Below are positions 27,347 to 36,920 of a stretch of DNA of 64,000 nt, in pieces. The stretch is from contig NZ_JAIOAO010000001.1 in NCBI RefSeq assembly GCF_021190955.1, positions 434,001 through 498,000 of the forward strand, written 5' to 3'. The translations under genes and the position numbers were made by a program. Source of the DNA: Parachryseolinea silvisoli (GTDB taxonomy: Bacteria > Bacteroidota > Bacteroidia > Cytophagales > Cyclobacteriaceae). The notes under the pieces are model-generated. The model did no database searches and was not told where the DNA came from. It saw nothing but the letters and a program-made list of their open reading frames with translations. Position 1 is the first letter of the stretch, and each line of letters begins with the position of its first letter.

Positions 27347-28501
27347 TCATCTCGGGGCGTTGATCAGCGCCGTATAGTAGCCTTCCAGCCGTTGCGTCTG
27401 GATCGCAGCATCAAATTCGGCTTCCACACGCGCCCGGGCGGCAACGCTAAAGGTCTCGATGCGGTCGGCCTGCTCAAACAGCCGGGCCAGGCATTGGCGC
27501 AAGCTGTCCACGTCGTTTTCTTCGGCCAGAAAGCCGTGTACGCCGTCGTGGGCTACTTCCGGTATATCCGAGTGTTTGGTAGCGACAATGGCCATGCCGG
27601 TGGCCATCGCGTCGACAATGGCCATCGGCGTGCCTTCTTTGTTGTTCTTACTGCCGGTGCGGCTGGCCTGTATCAGCACGTCACAACGGTAGGCGAGGTC
27701 GATGAAATACGCATAGGGCTTATAGCCATGCAGCGTAACGCGGTCTTTTATCCCACCCGTCTCGATCGCTTCAAGAATGACCGGCTTCAGGGGACCATCG
27801 CCAATAATATCGAGGGTGAAGTCGTATTGTGTGCGCAGGGCGGCCAACGCGCGTACAGCCAGCTCGATGCCTTTCTTCTCCAGGAAGCTGGACGCGATCA
27901 GGAAACGGATCTTACCGCCTCGTGCGACGATACGTTTTTCAAAACGAATCGTATGAGCGTCGATGCCCAGGTGGTGAATGGTGATCTTGTGCTCCGGACA
28001 GCCCAACCGTATTAGCTCGGCTTTCATGTAAGGACCTAATACCAACAATTTGTCGGCATCCCGAAACAGCTCCTGATAGCGTGCGTGGTTGGCGGGAATC
28101 CCGGGGAAGGCAAAAACATCGTCGCCATAAAAGCTACAGATCATCGGAATCTTCAGCTTCTTCTTCAGACCCGTCATTTTTACACCGTGGTAGCCGAAGT
28201 GTACATGCAGAATTTGCGCCTGGTTTTGACGACAGGCGCGCTGCATGAATCCAAAGTAGCCAAACACCTTGAAGAAAGCGATCGAGGCGTATTGCAGCAG
28301 TTTGCCGCGGTCGTCGAGACTATAGACCGGCGAGAGGGGGAACAGGTTGAGATTCTCCTTCTTGCGCGTCAGGAATATCGGGCGGTATAGCCGGTGGTGT
28401 GTCAGCGTCCGATAAATCCAGTTCTGGGTGAGCGGTAAATACGTAGAGGCGTAGTGCGCGCAGCAGACCGGTTCACTTGTTGCTTCTGTCATAAAATGCA
28501 A
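27347..28501 (-). CDS. Glycosyltransferase family 4-like protein
   Basis: 384 residues with the GT-B fold. The acceptor half includes HVHFGYHGVKMTGLKKKLKIPMICSFYGDDV, and the donor half IRFLIASSFLEKKGIELAVRAL, DIIGDGPLKP and KNNKEGTPMAIVDAMATGMAIVATKHSDIPEV. The last contains the E-x7-E type nucleotide-sugar contact. It probably transfers a hexose to a lipid-linked or surface glycan. The start overlaps the end of the epimerase gene by 29 bases; an in-frame ATG three codons later (28492) is equally possible. Confidence 0.88.
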   Translation of the reverse strand: MHFMTEATSEPVCCAHYASTYLPLTQNWIYRTLTHHRLYRPIFLTRKKENLNLFPLSPVYSLDDRGKLLQYASIAFFKVFGYFGFMQRACRQNQAQILHVHFGYHGVKMTGLKKKLKIPMICSFYGDDVFAFPGIPANHARYQELFRDADKLLVLGPYMKAELIRLGCPEHKITIHHLGIDAHTIRFEKRIVARGGKIRFLIASSFLEKKGIELAVRALAALRTQYDFTLDIIGDGPLKPVILEAIETGGIKDRVTLHGYKPYAYFIDLAYRCDVLIQASRTGSKNNKEGTPMAIVDAMATGMAIVATKHSDIPEVAHDGVHGFLAEENDVDSLRQCLARLFEQADRIETFSVAARARVEAEFDAAIQTQRLEGYYTALINAPR

Positions 28502-29435
28502 TAGTCTCTTTCATGGCGGCATCAAAACTGGTACCCGGTACCGAACCGATATGGTATTTCAGAAACCCGATATCGGCAATATAGTCACCCGTTTCAATCT
28601 TCCTGGCGATCTCCGGCCAGGGTCGGAACGTTACCTGTGTCGCCGGAATGTACCGTTGGATCACTTCCACTGCCTGGCGTAGCGAGATGCCGGTGCCGGC
28701 ACCAAGATTATAGATATTGCCCGCCATAGCTGGCGTATCCATCGCACGAGTCAATACGTCCACCAGGTCATTGATGTAAATAAAGTCGCGTTGCTGGCTG
28801 CCATCTCCGTAGATCTCGATCGGCTCGCCGACAAGCGCCTTGTGTATAAACCAATTGAGAATGCCATAGTTGTTGCTGCCAAAGCGTTGGTACGGACCAA
28901 ACGGATTAGCAATGCGGAAGATCACACAGCGAACGCCATGCAGACGCTGGTATACCTGGTAGTATTGCTCCGTGGTGATCTTGTGAATGGCGTAGATCGA
29001 CTCGGGCTGTAACGGATGGCGCTCATCCACCGGGTTGCCTTGCGGCTTTCCATACACCAGGCGGCTGGAGGGAAACACCAGCAGTGCTCCGGGATTATAC
29101 TGCCGACACGCTTCGAGTATATTGAGGTGGCCTTTGAGATTCGTATCCAGGTCGTGGTACGGATCGCGGATGCTATCGGCGGCGCCGGAGCTGCCCGCTA
29201 ACGAGAAGATCACATCAAACCCCACCACGATGTTATTCATCAGCTGTGGATTCAGGATGCTACCCTGCACAATATGCTGTCGTATAGCCGACGTCAGAAA
29301 ACCATCCGATTCGTCGTGTATACGTTCCGTCAGAATGGTCACGGCGTGGCCGTCTTGCACCAGGCGATTGTACAGGTTCTTACCGATGAAGCCGAGGCCG
29401 CCCAGTATGAGTATCTTCTTCGTTCCTGTTGGCAT
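28473..29435 (-). CDS. NAD-dependent sugar epimerase/dehydratase (UDP-glucose 4-epimerase-like)
   Basis: 320 residues, extended short-chain dehydrogenase. The dinucleotide motif is ILGGLGFIGKNL, the active site has S(S)RLVYGKP and the YAIHK catalytic Tyr-Lys pair, and the substrate loop reads NPFGPYQRFG and IYGDGSQQRDFIYINDLVDV. The substrate is a nucleotide sugar. It is overlapped by the glycosyltransferase gene, and together they form a two-gene surface-polysaccharide unit. The epimerised sugar cannot be named. Confidence 0.9.
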   Translation of the reverse strand: MPTGTKKILILGGLGFIGKNLYNRLVQDGHAVTILTERIHDESDGFLTSAIRQHIVQGSILNPQLMNNIVVGFDVIFSLAGSSGAADSIRDPYHDLDTNLKGHLNILEACRQYNPGALLVFPSSRLVYGKPQGNPVDERHPLQPESIYAIHKITTEQYYQVYQRLHGVRCVIFRIANPFGPYQRFGSNNYGILNWFIHKALVGEPIEIYGDGSQQRDFIYINDLVDVLTRAMDTPAMAGNIYNLGAGTGISLRQAVEVIQRYIPATQVTFRPWPEIARKIETGDYIADIGFLKYHIGSVPGTSFDAAMKETIAFYDRSNK

Positions 29436-29541
29436 TTTCGTACGGCTATTCCTGCGGGTTTACACGTTCCACATGCTGCTGTGTGCAGACACAGGTTCAA
29501 AAATAGCGTAAAATATCGGCTGCCAAAATCCCCGGTAAGCG

Positions 29542-31080
29542 CTATCCGGCCCAACCCTCGCGATCCAGGCTACGGTATTGAATGGCCTCCGCCAGGTGCT
29601 CCACGCGGATATCCGCTGCGCCACCCAGGTCGGCGATGGTACGGGCTACTTTCAGAATGCGATCGTACGCCCGCGCCGAAAGACCCAGCCGCTCCATCGC
29701 TGTCTTCAGCAGCTTACGGCCCGCTTCATTCAGCACGCATATTTCCTTTACCATATTGGCAGGCATCATGGCGTTGCAATAGATGTCGTCATGCGCTTTG
29801 AAACGCTCGGCCTGCACTTCGCGGGCCTTGATGACCCGCTCGCGGATTTGCTCGCTCGTTTCGGCCTTGCGGTTTCCAATCATCTCGTCAAAGCTCACCG
29901 GCACTACTTCTACATGCAGGTCTATACGGTCTAACAACGGACCGCTAACGCGATTGAGATACTTTTGTACTACGCCCGGCGCACAGACACACTCTTTCTC
30001 GGGATGGTTGTAATATCCGCACGGACACGGGTTCATCGACGCTACGAGCATGAAGTTTGCCGGAAAGTCAAGTGATATTTTGGCGCGCGAGATCGTTACG
30101 CGCCCCTCCTCCATCGGCTGGCGCATGACTTCCAGCACCGAGCGTTTAAACTCGGGCAGCTCGTCGAGGAACAATACGCCATGATTGGATAATGAGATCT
30201 CACCTGGCTGCGGGTGGCTACCCCCACCGACCAGGGCAATATCCGAAATGGTATGGTGTGGACTGCGGAATGGCCGCGTGGTCATCAGGGCAGCATCTTT
30301 ACCCAGCTTGCCCACGACGGAATGTACTTTCGTTGTTTCGAGCGCTTCGTTCAGTGTAAGCGGTGGCAGGATCGAGGGCAGGCGTTTGGCCAGCATGGTT
30401 TTCCCTGCGCCGGGCGGGCCGATCATGATGACGTTGTGGCCACCGGCCGCCGCGATCTCCAGCGCGCGTTTGATACTTTCTTGCCCCTGCACATCCTTGA
30501 AGTCAATGGGATAGCTGTTGTTGCCGGCGGCAAATAGCTCGCGCGTATCCACGCGTACCGGCTCGAGGACGAGTTTACCGGTCAGAAAGTCAATTGCCTC
30601 TTGCAGTGTGCGTACGGGCAGGACATCGAGGGAGTTGACGATCGCCGCTTCGCGTGCATTGTCGGCGGGAAGTATAAAGCCGGTAAACTTCTCTTTGCGG
30701 GCTTGAATGGCGATGGGCAATACGCCTTTTATGGGCCGCAGTGTGCCGTCGAGGGCGAGCTCACCCATAATGATATAGCGCTCCAACTGATCGGTTTGGA
30801 TCTGTTCGGAGGCTTGCAGCACAGCCAGCGCAATGGGTAAATCATAGGCAGCCCCTTCTTTGCGAATGTCGGCAGGCGCCAGGTTTACAACGGTTTTGTT
30901 ACGCGGCATGAAGTAGCCGCCGCTTTTCAACGCAGCCTCCACACGGTGCTGACTTTCTTTTACGGCGCTGTCGGGCAAACCACTTAAATGGAAATGCAGG
31001 CCCTGACCGATGTTTACTTCAATGGTGATCGTGCGTGCGTCTACCCCGTAGACTGCCCCGCCAAAGGTCTTAGCAACCAT
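29542..31080 (-). CDS. YifB/ComM-family Mg-chelatase-like AAA+ ATPase
   Basis: 512 residues, the usual length. The N-terminal Lon-protease-like fold domain (about 1-170, KTFGGAVYGVDARTITIEV) lacks the Lon catalytic Ser-Lys. A AAA+ core follows, with Walker A IGPPGAGKTMLAKRLPSILP and Walker B VLFLDELPEF. An inserted zinc-type cysteine cluster (NPCPCGYYNHPEKECVC) and the C-terminal Mg-chelatase domain complete it. ComM homologues are hexameric helicases promoting branch migration during natural transformation, so a role in recombination of imported DNA is likely. It is separated from the genes on both sides by short gaps. Confidence 0.92.
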   Translation of the reverse strand: MVAKTFGGAVYGVDARTITIEVNIGQGLHFHLSGLPDSAVKESQHRVEAALKSGGYFMPRNKTVVNLAPADIRKEGAAYDLPIALAVLQASEQIQTDQLERYIIMGELALDGTLRPIKGVLPIAIQARKEKFTGFILPADNAREAAIVNSLDVLPVRTLQEAIDFLTGKLVLEPVRVDTRELFAAGNNSYPIDFKDVQGQESIKRALEIAAAGGHNVIMIGPPGAGKTMLAKRLPSILPPLTLNEALETTKVHSVVGKLGKDAALMTTRPFRSPHHTISDIALVGGGSHPQPGEISLSNHGVLFLDELPEFKRSVLEVMRQPMEEGRVTISRAKISLDFPANFMLVASMNPCPCGYYNHPEKECVCAPGVVQKYLNRVSGPLLDRIDLHVEVVPVSFDEMIGNRKAETSEQIRERVIKAREVQAERFKAHDDIYCNAMMPANMVKEICVLNEAGRKLLKTAMERLGLSARAYDRILKVARTIADLGGAADIRVEHLAEAIQYRSLDREGWAG

Positions 31081-31104
31081 GGCGGTATGGGGGGTTAAGA
31101 AGCC

Positions 31105-31431
31105 TTACTTGGCTTGCGATGAAGGACTGCCGGCGCTCTTGGAAGAGGCTTCCTGCAGGTCGAAAAGTTTTGCTTTGAGGGTGTTCAGCTCCAGTATCAG
31201 GGCTGCTTTTTCCCGCTGTGAATCGCGATTGATAATCCATGACCAAATAACGTCTGCTATAATAAGAATAACTCCTAAGAAGGTGATCCACTTAAAGTAG
31301 GGCACCCAGCTTACCATACTAAAGAGCAGGTTGGTGTTACCATCGAGTACAACAGTGAAGATGAATGCACCCACGTGAAAAAGTGCAAATATGATATAAA
31401 AAATTACTCTGTTCTTACTCATGTGAGTCAC
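31105..31431 (-). CDS. Small membrane protein with C-terminal coiled coil
   Basis: 108 residues (105 if the ATG at 31422 is used). Two transmembrane helices (about 9-30 and 43-66, ITFLGVILIIADVIWSWII) are followed by a charged heptad-like helix (SQREKAALILELNTLKAKLF) and a disordered Ser-rich tail. This is the shape of DUF2721/LapA-like small proteins, but I cannot assign a family. It lies between the MsbA-like exporter and yifB on the same strand. Confidence 0.7.
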   Translation of the reverse strand: MTHMSKNRVIFYIIFALFHVGAFIFTVVLDGNTNLLFSMVSWVPYFKWITFLGVILIIADVIWSWIINRDSQREKAALILELNTLKAKLFDLQEASSKSAGSPSSQAK

Positions 31432-31500
31432 CGATTAAAAACCAAATACGCTCGTTAGTACGATATACTTCTTAAAGGTAACTGAAAAAATGAAATTCTA

Positions 31501-33345
31501 CTAACGGGCCTCCCGGTCCATGGATTGAATTTCAATAAGTTTTTTATACAGTCCGCTTTGGCTTAGTAGTGTTTCGTGGCGTCCGCGTTCAACAATCTGA
31601 CCACTTTGTATCACAATAATCTCGTCGGCGTGCTGAATGGTGCTCAGCCGGTGGGCAATCACGATCGACGTACGGTTCTTCATAAGGTTGTTCAGCGCAT
31701 CTTGTACCAGCCGTTCCGACTCGGAATCAAGCGCCGAGGTGGCTTCGTCCAGGATGAGAATAGGCGGGTTCTTCAATACTGCACGCGCAATGCTCAGGCG
31801 CTGGCGCTGGCCGCCGGACAGCTTCGAGCCGCGCTCGCCAATGGAGGTCTGATATCCATCGGGTGTCTGCATGATAAAATCATGGGCATTGGCCACACGG
31901 GCGGCCTGGATGACATCTTCCTCACGCACGTTTTCCACGCCGAAGGCTATGTTGTTAAAGATAGTATCATTAAATAAGATCGATTCCTGTGTCACCACAC
32001 CCATTTGCTTTCGCAGTGACTCCAGCTCATAGTCTTTAAGTGACAGGCCGTCCAGCAGCACTTCGCCCGCTGTCGGGTCGTAAAAACGTGGCACCAGGTC
32101 GGCCAACGTCGACTTACCCCCTCCAGAGGGACCGATAAGCGCGATGGTCTTTCCCTTTTCGATCTTTAGATTTATGTCTTTCAACACCGGGTCACGGTCA
32201 TACGTGAAGCTCACATTACGAAACTCTACCGCGGTGCGAAACTCATCCAGTACTTTCGCATCGGGCTTATTCTGAATGAGCGATTCCGTATCGATGATCC
32301 GGAAAATGCGTTCTGCCGACACAGTTCCTTTCTGCATGGAGGTAATGCCGTTTGAAAAGTTCTTGGCCGGTTGAATAATGGATGCAAAGATGGCGAGAAA
32401 GCCTAAAAACTGCTCTGGGGCAAGCTCAGCATTGTCGCCCAGTACAATGGTACCGCCGAAGTACATCAGGCCGGCCATAATCATGACGCCCATGGTCTCC
32501 GACACCGGCGAGGCAAGCTCGTTCTTGCGCGCCAACGACAGGTTTACCTTGCGATGGTAGCTTGTCTCTTCATCGATTTTACGCAATACAAACCAGCGTG
32601 CGTTGAACGCATTGATGACACGCATCCCGCCTATTACTTCATCAAGAATGTTGACAATGCGTCCTTGCGACTCCTGGCTCTGCTGCGCTTTGCGTTTAAG
32701 CCTTTTGATGATCTCTGCCAGTATACCACCCGTAATGGGGAATACCAATAAAGTAAAAAGCGTTAGCTTGACAGATATAAAAAACAATACTCCAAACGTC
32801 ACGATAATGGTGATGGGCTCTTTGAGGACAAATTTGAGGCTGTTGACGGCCGCATTTTCGACTTCCACCACGTCGCTGGTGAACCGCGAGATCAGGTCGC
32901 CTTTGCGCTGGTCGCTGAAGTAGCCTATGTGAAGCTGCGATATATTCCGAAAGATGTCCATTCGAATATTCTTAACAATATCCACCTTGATGCGAGAGGC
33001 GGCCATGCGCTCCATATACCGGAAGACACTTCCAATCAGCATGCTTGCGACTATAGCGATGCAGACAAATAGCAACGCCCCCATAACACCATGATCTTGC
33101 GCAATGCTGAGGATATGATAGTTGAATGCCCCCGTTATATAGGTCAGGCTAAACGAAAAGGGCGGCATCACCGGCACTACCGGGGCGGCGCCCGTGCCCG
33201 CTTTAAATAGTGTACCGAGTAGTGGTATGACCAGGGCGTAGTTCAACACGCCAAAGATCACCCCCAGCACAGCATAGAGGAGAAACTGAACCATGCGGGG
33301 TACCAGATTCGGAGCATAGTTCAATATTCGAAAATATGTCTTCAT
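31501..33345 (-). CDS. MsbA-like ABC exporter (fused permease and ATPase)
   Basis: 614 residues with a six-helix type IV membrane domain (about 15-340) and a nucleotide-binding domain (about 370-605). The latter has Walker A IGPSGGGKSTLAD, signature LSGGQRQRLSIARA, Walker B PILILDEATSALD and switch histidine IVIAHRLSTI. The TM domain has the exporter coupling-helix pattern FSDQRKGDLISRFTSDV. It probably works as a homodimer flipping lipid A precursors or another amphipath. The next gene downstream in transcription is the small membrane protein, and the RemB/Wzi-like gene lies 8 bases upstream, so envelope glycolipid export is plausible. Confidence 0.92.
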   Translation of the reverse strand: MKTYFRILNYAPNLVPRMVQFLLYAVLGVIFGVLNYALVIPLLGTLFKAGTGAAPVVPVMPPFSFSLTYITGAFNYHILSIAQDHGVMGALLFVCIAIVASMLIGSVFRYMERMAASRIKVDIVKNIRMDIFRNISQLHIGYFSDQRKGDLISRFTSDVVEVENAAVNSLKFVLKEPITIIVTFGVLFFISVKLTLFTLLVFPITGGILAEIIKRLKRKAQQSQESQGRIVNILDEVIGGMRVINAFNARWFVLRKIDEETSYHRKVNLSLARKNELASPVSETMGVMIMAGLMYFGGTIVLGDNAELAPEQFLGFLAIFASIIQPAKNFSNGITSMQKGTVSAERIFRIIDTESLIQNKPDAKVLDEFRTAVEFRNVSFTYDRDPVLKDINLKIEKGKTIALIGPSGGGKSTLADLVPRFYDPTAGEVLLDGLSLKDYELESLRKQMGVVTQESILFNDTIFNNIAFGVENVREEDVIQAARVANAHDFIMQTPDGYQTSIGERGSKLSGGQRQRLSIARAVLKNPPILILDEATSALDSESERLVQDALNNLMKNRTSIVIAHRLSTIQHADEIIVIQSGQIVERGRHETLLSQSGLYKKLIEIQSMDREAR

Positions 33346-33353
33346 GAAATCGG

Positions 33354-35084
33354 TTAAAGTTCGTATGAACGTCGCGCAATATTCCAGCGTAACGCCACAG
33401 ACGTAATGGATGTATTATTATTGTAAAAGGCCAGGTTTGCCTTGCTTTGCCGCAGCACCACGTTCAGATCAATGAACAGGTTATGCCGGAATTGCCACGA
33501 GGCAATAAAGCTGGCATACACCAGGTCGTTTTTGATACCCTGCCCAACGGTGTTGCCATACTCCTTCTCGCGGGTGGTATTCCGCTTCAGGATATCGCTG
33601 CCCCAATTGTATTTATAGTTCTGCTGCTCATCGCTGCCCCAGTTGACGTCGGTCGAGTCGCGCCCTATGCGCGTGACCATCAGCTTGCCTGTCAAATTCA
33701 GACGCGGCAACGGCTGGTACCGGATCACGCCCACCAGCTCTTCGAAGTTGGAGCCCAACGGATGGGCCAAAGGTTGCTGGTAATGACTATAGTTGGCATA
33801 GTTGGTATTGTGCGAATAAATGAACGGGCGCGCAATGTTAATTTCCCCTTGCAAATCGAGGTTGGGCACGCCAAAGGCGTCGATATATTTTCCACCCACC
33901 TGCACGGCAAACTTGTTGGCCCACCACCCGTCGCCGGATTTGATGTGATCCAATACAAACTCGTCGAGTACAAACTGTCCGTAGAACGAGAGCTTGCGCA
34001 CCGCATTCCACTTAAAGTCCATCCCGAGTATAACGTTGTCGCTGCTGCCGTTTTGCTGCTCAATGGCGCGATAGAAGATGATCGGGTTGAGATACGCCCA
34101 TTCAAATTTACCGCTTCCCAGGGTATCGTCGGGGCTGAAGATCACCGACTCGAACACGCCTACGTTCAGCTTCTTACCGATGTTTATACTCAGGTGGTGA
34201 AAGGTCACAAATTTATCCGGATAGCCCTGATCTATCTGACGGCTGCCGCCCAGGTTGGCGCTGACGTCGGCTGTCATTTCGCTGATGAAGTATTGATAGT
34301 TCAGCTTCCATACTTTGATGTTGGCTTTGAAGAACGACACCGGGGGCGCGTAGTCGGAGAAGATAAAGGAGCGCACACCGTTGCCGATAAAGAAGCGGTC
34401 GTAGCCCATTTGTAAGTTGATGCTGCGGCTGGCGTCCACCGAGATGTGGCCGCGGGCTTGCAGGAAGTCGACACCCTTGCCCGACTTAAACTCCTTCCAG
34501 AAACCTTCGTGGGGAATGACGGGGTTGAGGGACATTTGACGCCACACATAGGAGGGCAACACGGCCTGGTTGTCGGTGAGGTAGGTATAAAAACCAATCT
34601 TTCGGTCGATCATGCCGCGCACCTCCACACCCCGGGTATTGATAAAAAGGGCGTCGTCGCGTTGTGTGTCGTGGCCGGTGCCCAGGTATAGTACGGGGTT
34701 CACGTGCAGGTCGAACCCGGGTTCGTCTACGTGAAAGAGGTCGGACTTCTTGCGGTAGAAGTGTTTGAGAAAAGGCTTTTTGCTGTCGGCGGTTTCGGCG
34801 TGGGACCACTCCCAGCTGTCGTTTCGCAAATAGTCGTAATTAAAGCGGTCGGCGCGGGACTGGAATCCCTCCAGGGCGTTGACCGTGTCGACCAGGGCAA
34901 CGATAGCGGACCGTTTATAGGGTTTTACGGAAGTAAAAAGCTGGGGCAGGATGCGGCCGGTTTTTACTTCGTAGCGGTCTATCGTGTGGTAATAATCTTC
35001 ATTCAGCGGAGCGTACGAGCTTTGGGCAACCGCGGTGGCGGTGGCCACACACCCGATCGCCAACAGGATGTAGCGTTTTATCAT
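33354..35084 (-). CDS. RemB/Wzi-like outer-membrane beta-barrel protein
   Basis: 576 residues from the ATG at 35084, which begins a signal peptide (MIKRYILLAIGCVATATAVAQ); the 35 codons upstream look non-native. The mature protein is rich in alternating aromatic/polar strands (GFYTYLTDNQAVLPSYVW, VSFFKANIKVWKLNYQYFIS, KLSFYGQFVLDEFVLD). It ends in an Arg-Ser-Tyr-Glu-Leu strand, as expected for an 18-stranded type barrel. The content resembles the capsule-assembly Wzi family and the Flavobacterium gliding/surface protein RemB. Role: likely surface glycan attachment or motility. It is 8 bases upstream of the MsbA-like exporter and probably cotranscribed. Confidence 0.8.
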   Translation of the reverse strand: MIKRYILLAIGCVATATAVAQSSYAPLNEDYYHTIDRYEVKTGRILPQLFTSVKPYKRSAIVALVDTVNALEGFQSRADRFNYDYLRNDSWEWSHAETADSKKPFLKHFYRKKSDLFHVDEPGFDLHVNPVLYLGTGHDTQRDDALFINTRGVEVRGMIDRKIGFYTYLTDNQAVLPSYVWRQMSLNPVIPHEGFWKEFKSGKGVDFLQARGHISVDASRSINLQMGYDRFFIGNGVRSFIFSDYAPPVSFFKANIKVWKLNYQYFISEMTADVSANLGGSRQIDQGYPDKFVTFHHLSINIGKKLNVGVFESVIFSPDDTLGSGKFEWAYLNPIIFYRAIEQQNGSSDNVILGMDFKWNAVRKLSFYGQFVLDEFVLDHIKSGDGWWANKFAVQVGGKYIDAFGVPNLDLQGEINIARPFIYSHNTNYANYSHYQQPLAHPLGSNFEELVGVIRYQPLPRLNLTGKLMVTRIGRDSTDVNWGSDEQQNYKYNWGSDILKRNTTREKEYGNTVGQGIKNDLVYASFIASWQFRHNLFIDLNVVLRQSKANLAFYNNNTSITSVALRWNIARRSYEL

Positions 35085-35276
35085 GCCTGTGAAATTATCT
35101 GCAAATGATTGAAATTCAAGGGACAGCGGTTTTTTTCGAAATTCCGGGCAAACGGCGGCGACAAGGGGGTAATGCAGAGTATGTTTCAATCGCTGGCCGG
35201 TATTAGCTTAAAAAATGGTAATTTCGGGACTGCAAGATACCCGAAAACAAGTTCTGAATCAAAACCTGGGCAAGCG

Positions 35277-35307
35277 TTTGGATATCCGCGCAGGCTCCTT
35301 ATCTTTG
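35277..35307 (+). promoter_or_regulatory. Consensus Bacteroidota promoter of rpmE2
   Basis: TTTG (35277-35280), exactly 19 bases, TATCTTTG (35300-35307): both boxes match the consensus. It is the best promoter in the window and suits a ribosomal-protein gene. The leader to the ATG at 35340 is about 28 bases. Confidence 0.8.
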
Positions 35308-35339
35308 CACTCCTTTTAAGGCAAAAAGCACGAATCGAT

Positions 35340-35588
35340 ATGAAAAAAGGCATTCACCCGGAGTACAAAGAAGTGGTTTTCTGGGATACTTCCAGCGATC
35401 ATAAATTTATCAGCCGTTCTACTCAGGCTCCTAAGGAGACCATTAAAATGGAGGATGGCAAAGAGTACCCTGTAATCAAGGTCGAAGTAAGCTCTGCTTC
35501 GCACCCGTTCTTTACAGGCAAGAAGCTGTTCGTAGATACAGCAGGCCGCGTAGAGAAATTCAAGAACAAGTATCAGAAGAAAGCATAA
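35340..35588 (+). CDS. rpmE2: 50S ribosomal protein L31, type B
   Basis: 82 residues, starting [20 protein letters not shown] and ending [20 protein letters not shown]. It lacks all four zinc-binding cysteines of type A L31, so it is the zinc-independent form. In many bacteria that form replaces the zinc form under zinc limitation; in Bacteroidota it is often the only copy. It is a one-gene unit with a consensus promoter and its own terminator. Confidence 0.96.
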   Translation: MKKGIHPEYKEVVFWDTSSDHKFISRSTQAPKETIKMEDGKEYPVIKVEVSSASHPFFTGKKLFVDTAGRVEKFKNKYQKKA

Positions 35589-35613
35589 TAACTTACTTCT
35601 TTAAAATGGAGAG

Positions 35614-35642
35614 AAAAGCCCTTGTAACCAAGGGCTTTTTTG
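35614..35642 (+). terminator. Intrinsic terminator of rpmE2
   Basis: An 11-bp stem (AAAAGCCCTTG with CAAGGGCTTTT) and TAAC loop run into a T-tract, 25 bases after the stop codon. Confidence 0.88.
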
Positions 35643-35703
35643 TTGTCTAAACTTTATTTTTTACTGTGGGCGCACACAGACACACACACTGATTTGGTGT
35701 ATG

Positions 35704-35733
35704 TTGCGGCGTTGATTTCATATTCTATTTTTG
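35704..35733 (+). promoter_or_regulatory. Promoter of the GlmU-like operon, probably leaderless
   Basis: TTG (35704-35706), 19 bases, TATTTTTG (35726-35733). The -7 box ends only 4 bases before the ATG at 35738, so transcription is predicted to begin at or next to the start codon. Confidence 0.5.
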
Positions 35734-35737
35734 GCTT

Positions 35738-36919
35738 ATGAATTTGATTTTGTTCGACGATCCCTCGATCCGCACCGCCCTCCTTCCCTTTACTTTCACA
35801 CGTCCCATAGCCTGCATTCGCACCGGTATCCTGACAATCCAGGAAAAATGGGAACGTCGCTTAAATACCAGGGCGTCTTTCCGCACGGATGCCTACCTGC
35901 AACAGAAATTTCCATTTCATACCACCGCACAGGACCTGCTCATCAACGGCGCCGTGTGCCCGGATCAAACCCTGGTCGACACCATCAAGGCTCTGCCTCC
36001 TCACTATTTCCTGGTGAAAGACAATGTGCTGCTGGCGGCAAATCAGCCGGCCGACGCCATCACCCAGCAGAATACCATTGAATATACACACCCCGTTACG
36101 GTCATTGACCGGACCTGGAAGATCTTTTCATCGAATGCCGCGCAGATCAAGCTCGACTTTGCCTTGATCACCGCCGGCCGTACCTCCGCACCCATTACCG
36201 ATCCCCATACCATTGTCTACGGCCCGAAGGAAAACATCTTTCTGGAAGAGGGCGTGTCCCTGCGCGCCTGTCTGTTGAATGCCGAAAACGGCCCCATCTA
36301 CCTGGGGCGCGACAGCGCCATACAAGAGGGCGCCATGGTGCGCGGCTCGTTTGCGCTGGGCGAAGGGGCGCACATCAACATGGGCGCGAAGATCCGCGGC
36401 GACTCGTCTATTGGTCCCTATTCTAAAATGGGGGGTGAAGTGTCGAACGTTGTGGTCTTTGGGTATAGCAACAAGGCCCACGACGGCTTCCTCGGCAACG
36501 CCGTGCTGGGTGAGTGGTGCAACCTGGGCGCCGGCACCAGCGCCTCAAACATGAAGAACAACTACGACAAGGTTCGGCCCTGGAGCCATGCGCTCGGTGG
36601 GCCCGAACAGACCGACCTGATGTTCTGCGGGTTGATGATGGGCGACCACAGCAAGGCCGGCATCAACACGATGTTTAACACGGCCACGGTGGTGGATGTC
36701 TGCGCCAATGTATTTGGTGGCGGCTTTCCGCCGACCCATATTCCGTCGTTTGCCTGGGGCGGCGCCGAAGGCATGGTGACACACGATTTATCAAAAGCCC
36801 TTGAAACCGCGAACCGGGTGCTGGGCCGAAGAAATGTTACGCTGGGGGACGTGGATAAAGCCATTCTCCGACATATCTTTGAGACCACCGCGCAAAGCCG
36901 CGCGTGGGAAAAGATGTAG
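35738..36919 (+). CDS. GlmU-like putative sugar nucleotidyltransferase
   Basis: 393 residues. The N-terminal half (MNLILFDDPSIRTALLPFTFTRP) is the reduced nucleotidyltransferase-like domain of the Bacteroidota GlmU-family proteins. The C-terminal half (about 170-330) is a left-handed beta-helix with hexapeptide repeats (IYLGRDSAIQEGAMVRGSFA, INMGAKIRGDSSIGPYSKMG) and an acyltransferase-like end (GDHSKAGINTMFNTATVVDV). It lacks the canonical GlmU pyrophosphorylase loop GxGTRM, so true GlmU activity is doubtful and its sugar substrate is unknown. It is followed after one base by the delta-prime gene. Confidence 0.85.
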   Translation: MNLILFDDPSIRTALLPFTFTRPIACIRTGILTIQEKWERRLNTRASFRTDAYLQQKFPFHTTAQDLLINGAVCPDQTLVDTIKALPPHYFLVKDNVLLAANQPADAITQQNTIEYTHPVTVIDRTWKIFSSNAAQIKLDFALITAGRTSAPITDPHTIVYGPKENIFLEEGVSLRACLLNAENGPIYLGRDSAIQEGAMVRGSFALGEGAHINMGAKIRGDSSIGPYSKMGGEVSNVVVFGYSNKAHDGFLGNAVLGEWCNLGAGTSASNMKNNYDKVRPWSHALGGPEQTDLMFCGLMMGDHSKAGINTMFNTATVVDVCANVFGGGFPPTHIPSFAWGGAEGMVTHDLSKALETANRVLGRRNVTLGDVDKAILRHIFETTAQSRAWEKM

Positions 36920-36920
36920 C

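Noticed and set aside
36801-36920. N-terminal extension of the delta-prime gene
   Set aside because: It overlaps the GlmU-like coding region in another frame; homology begins at the ATG at 36921.
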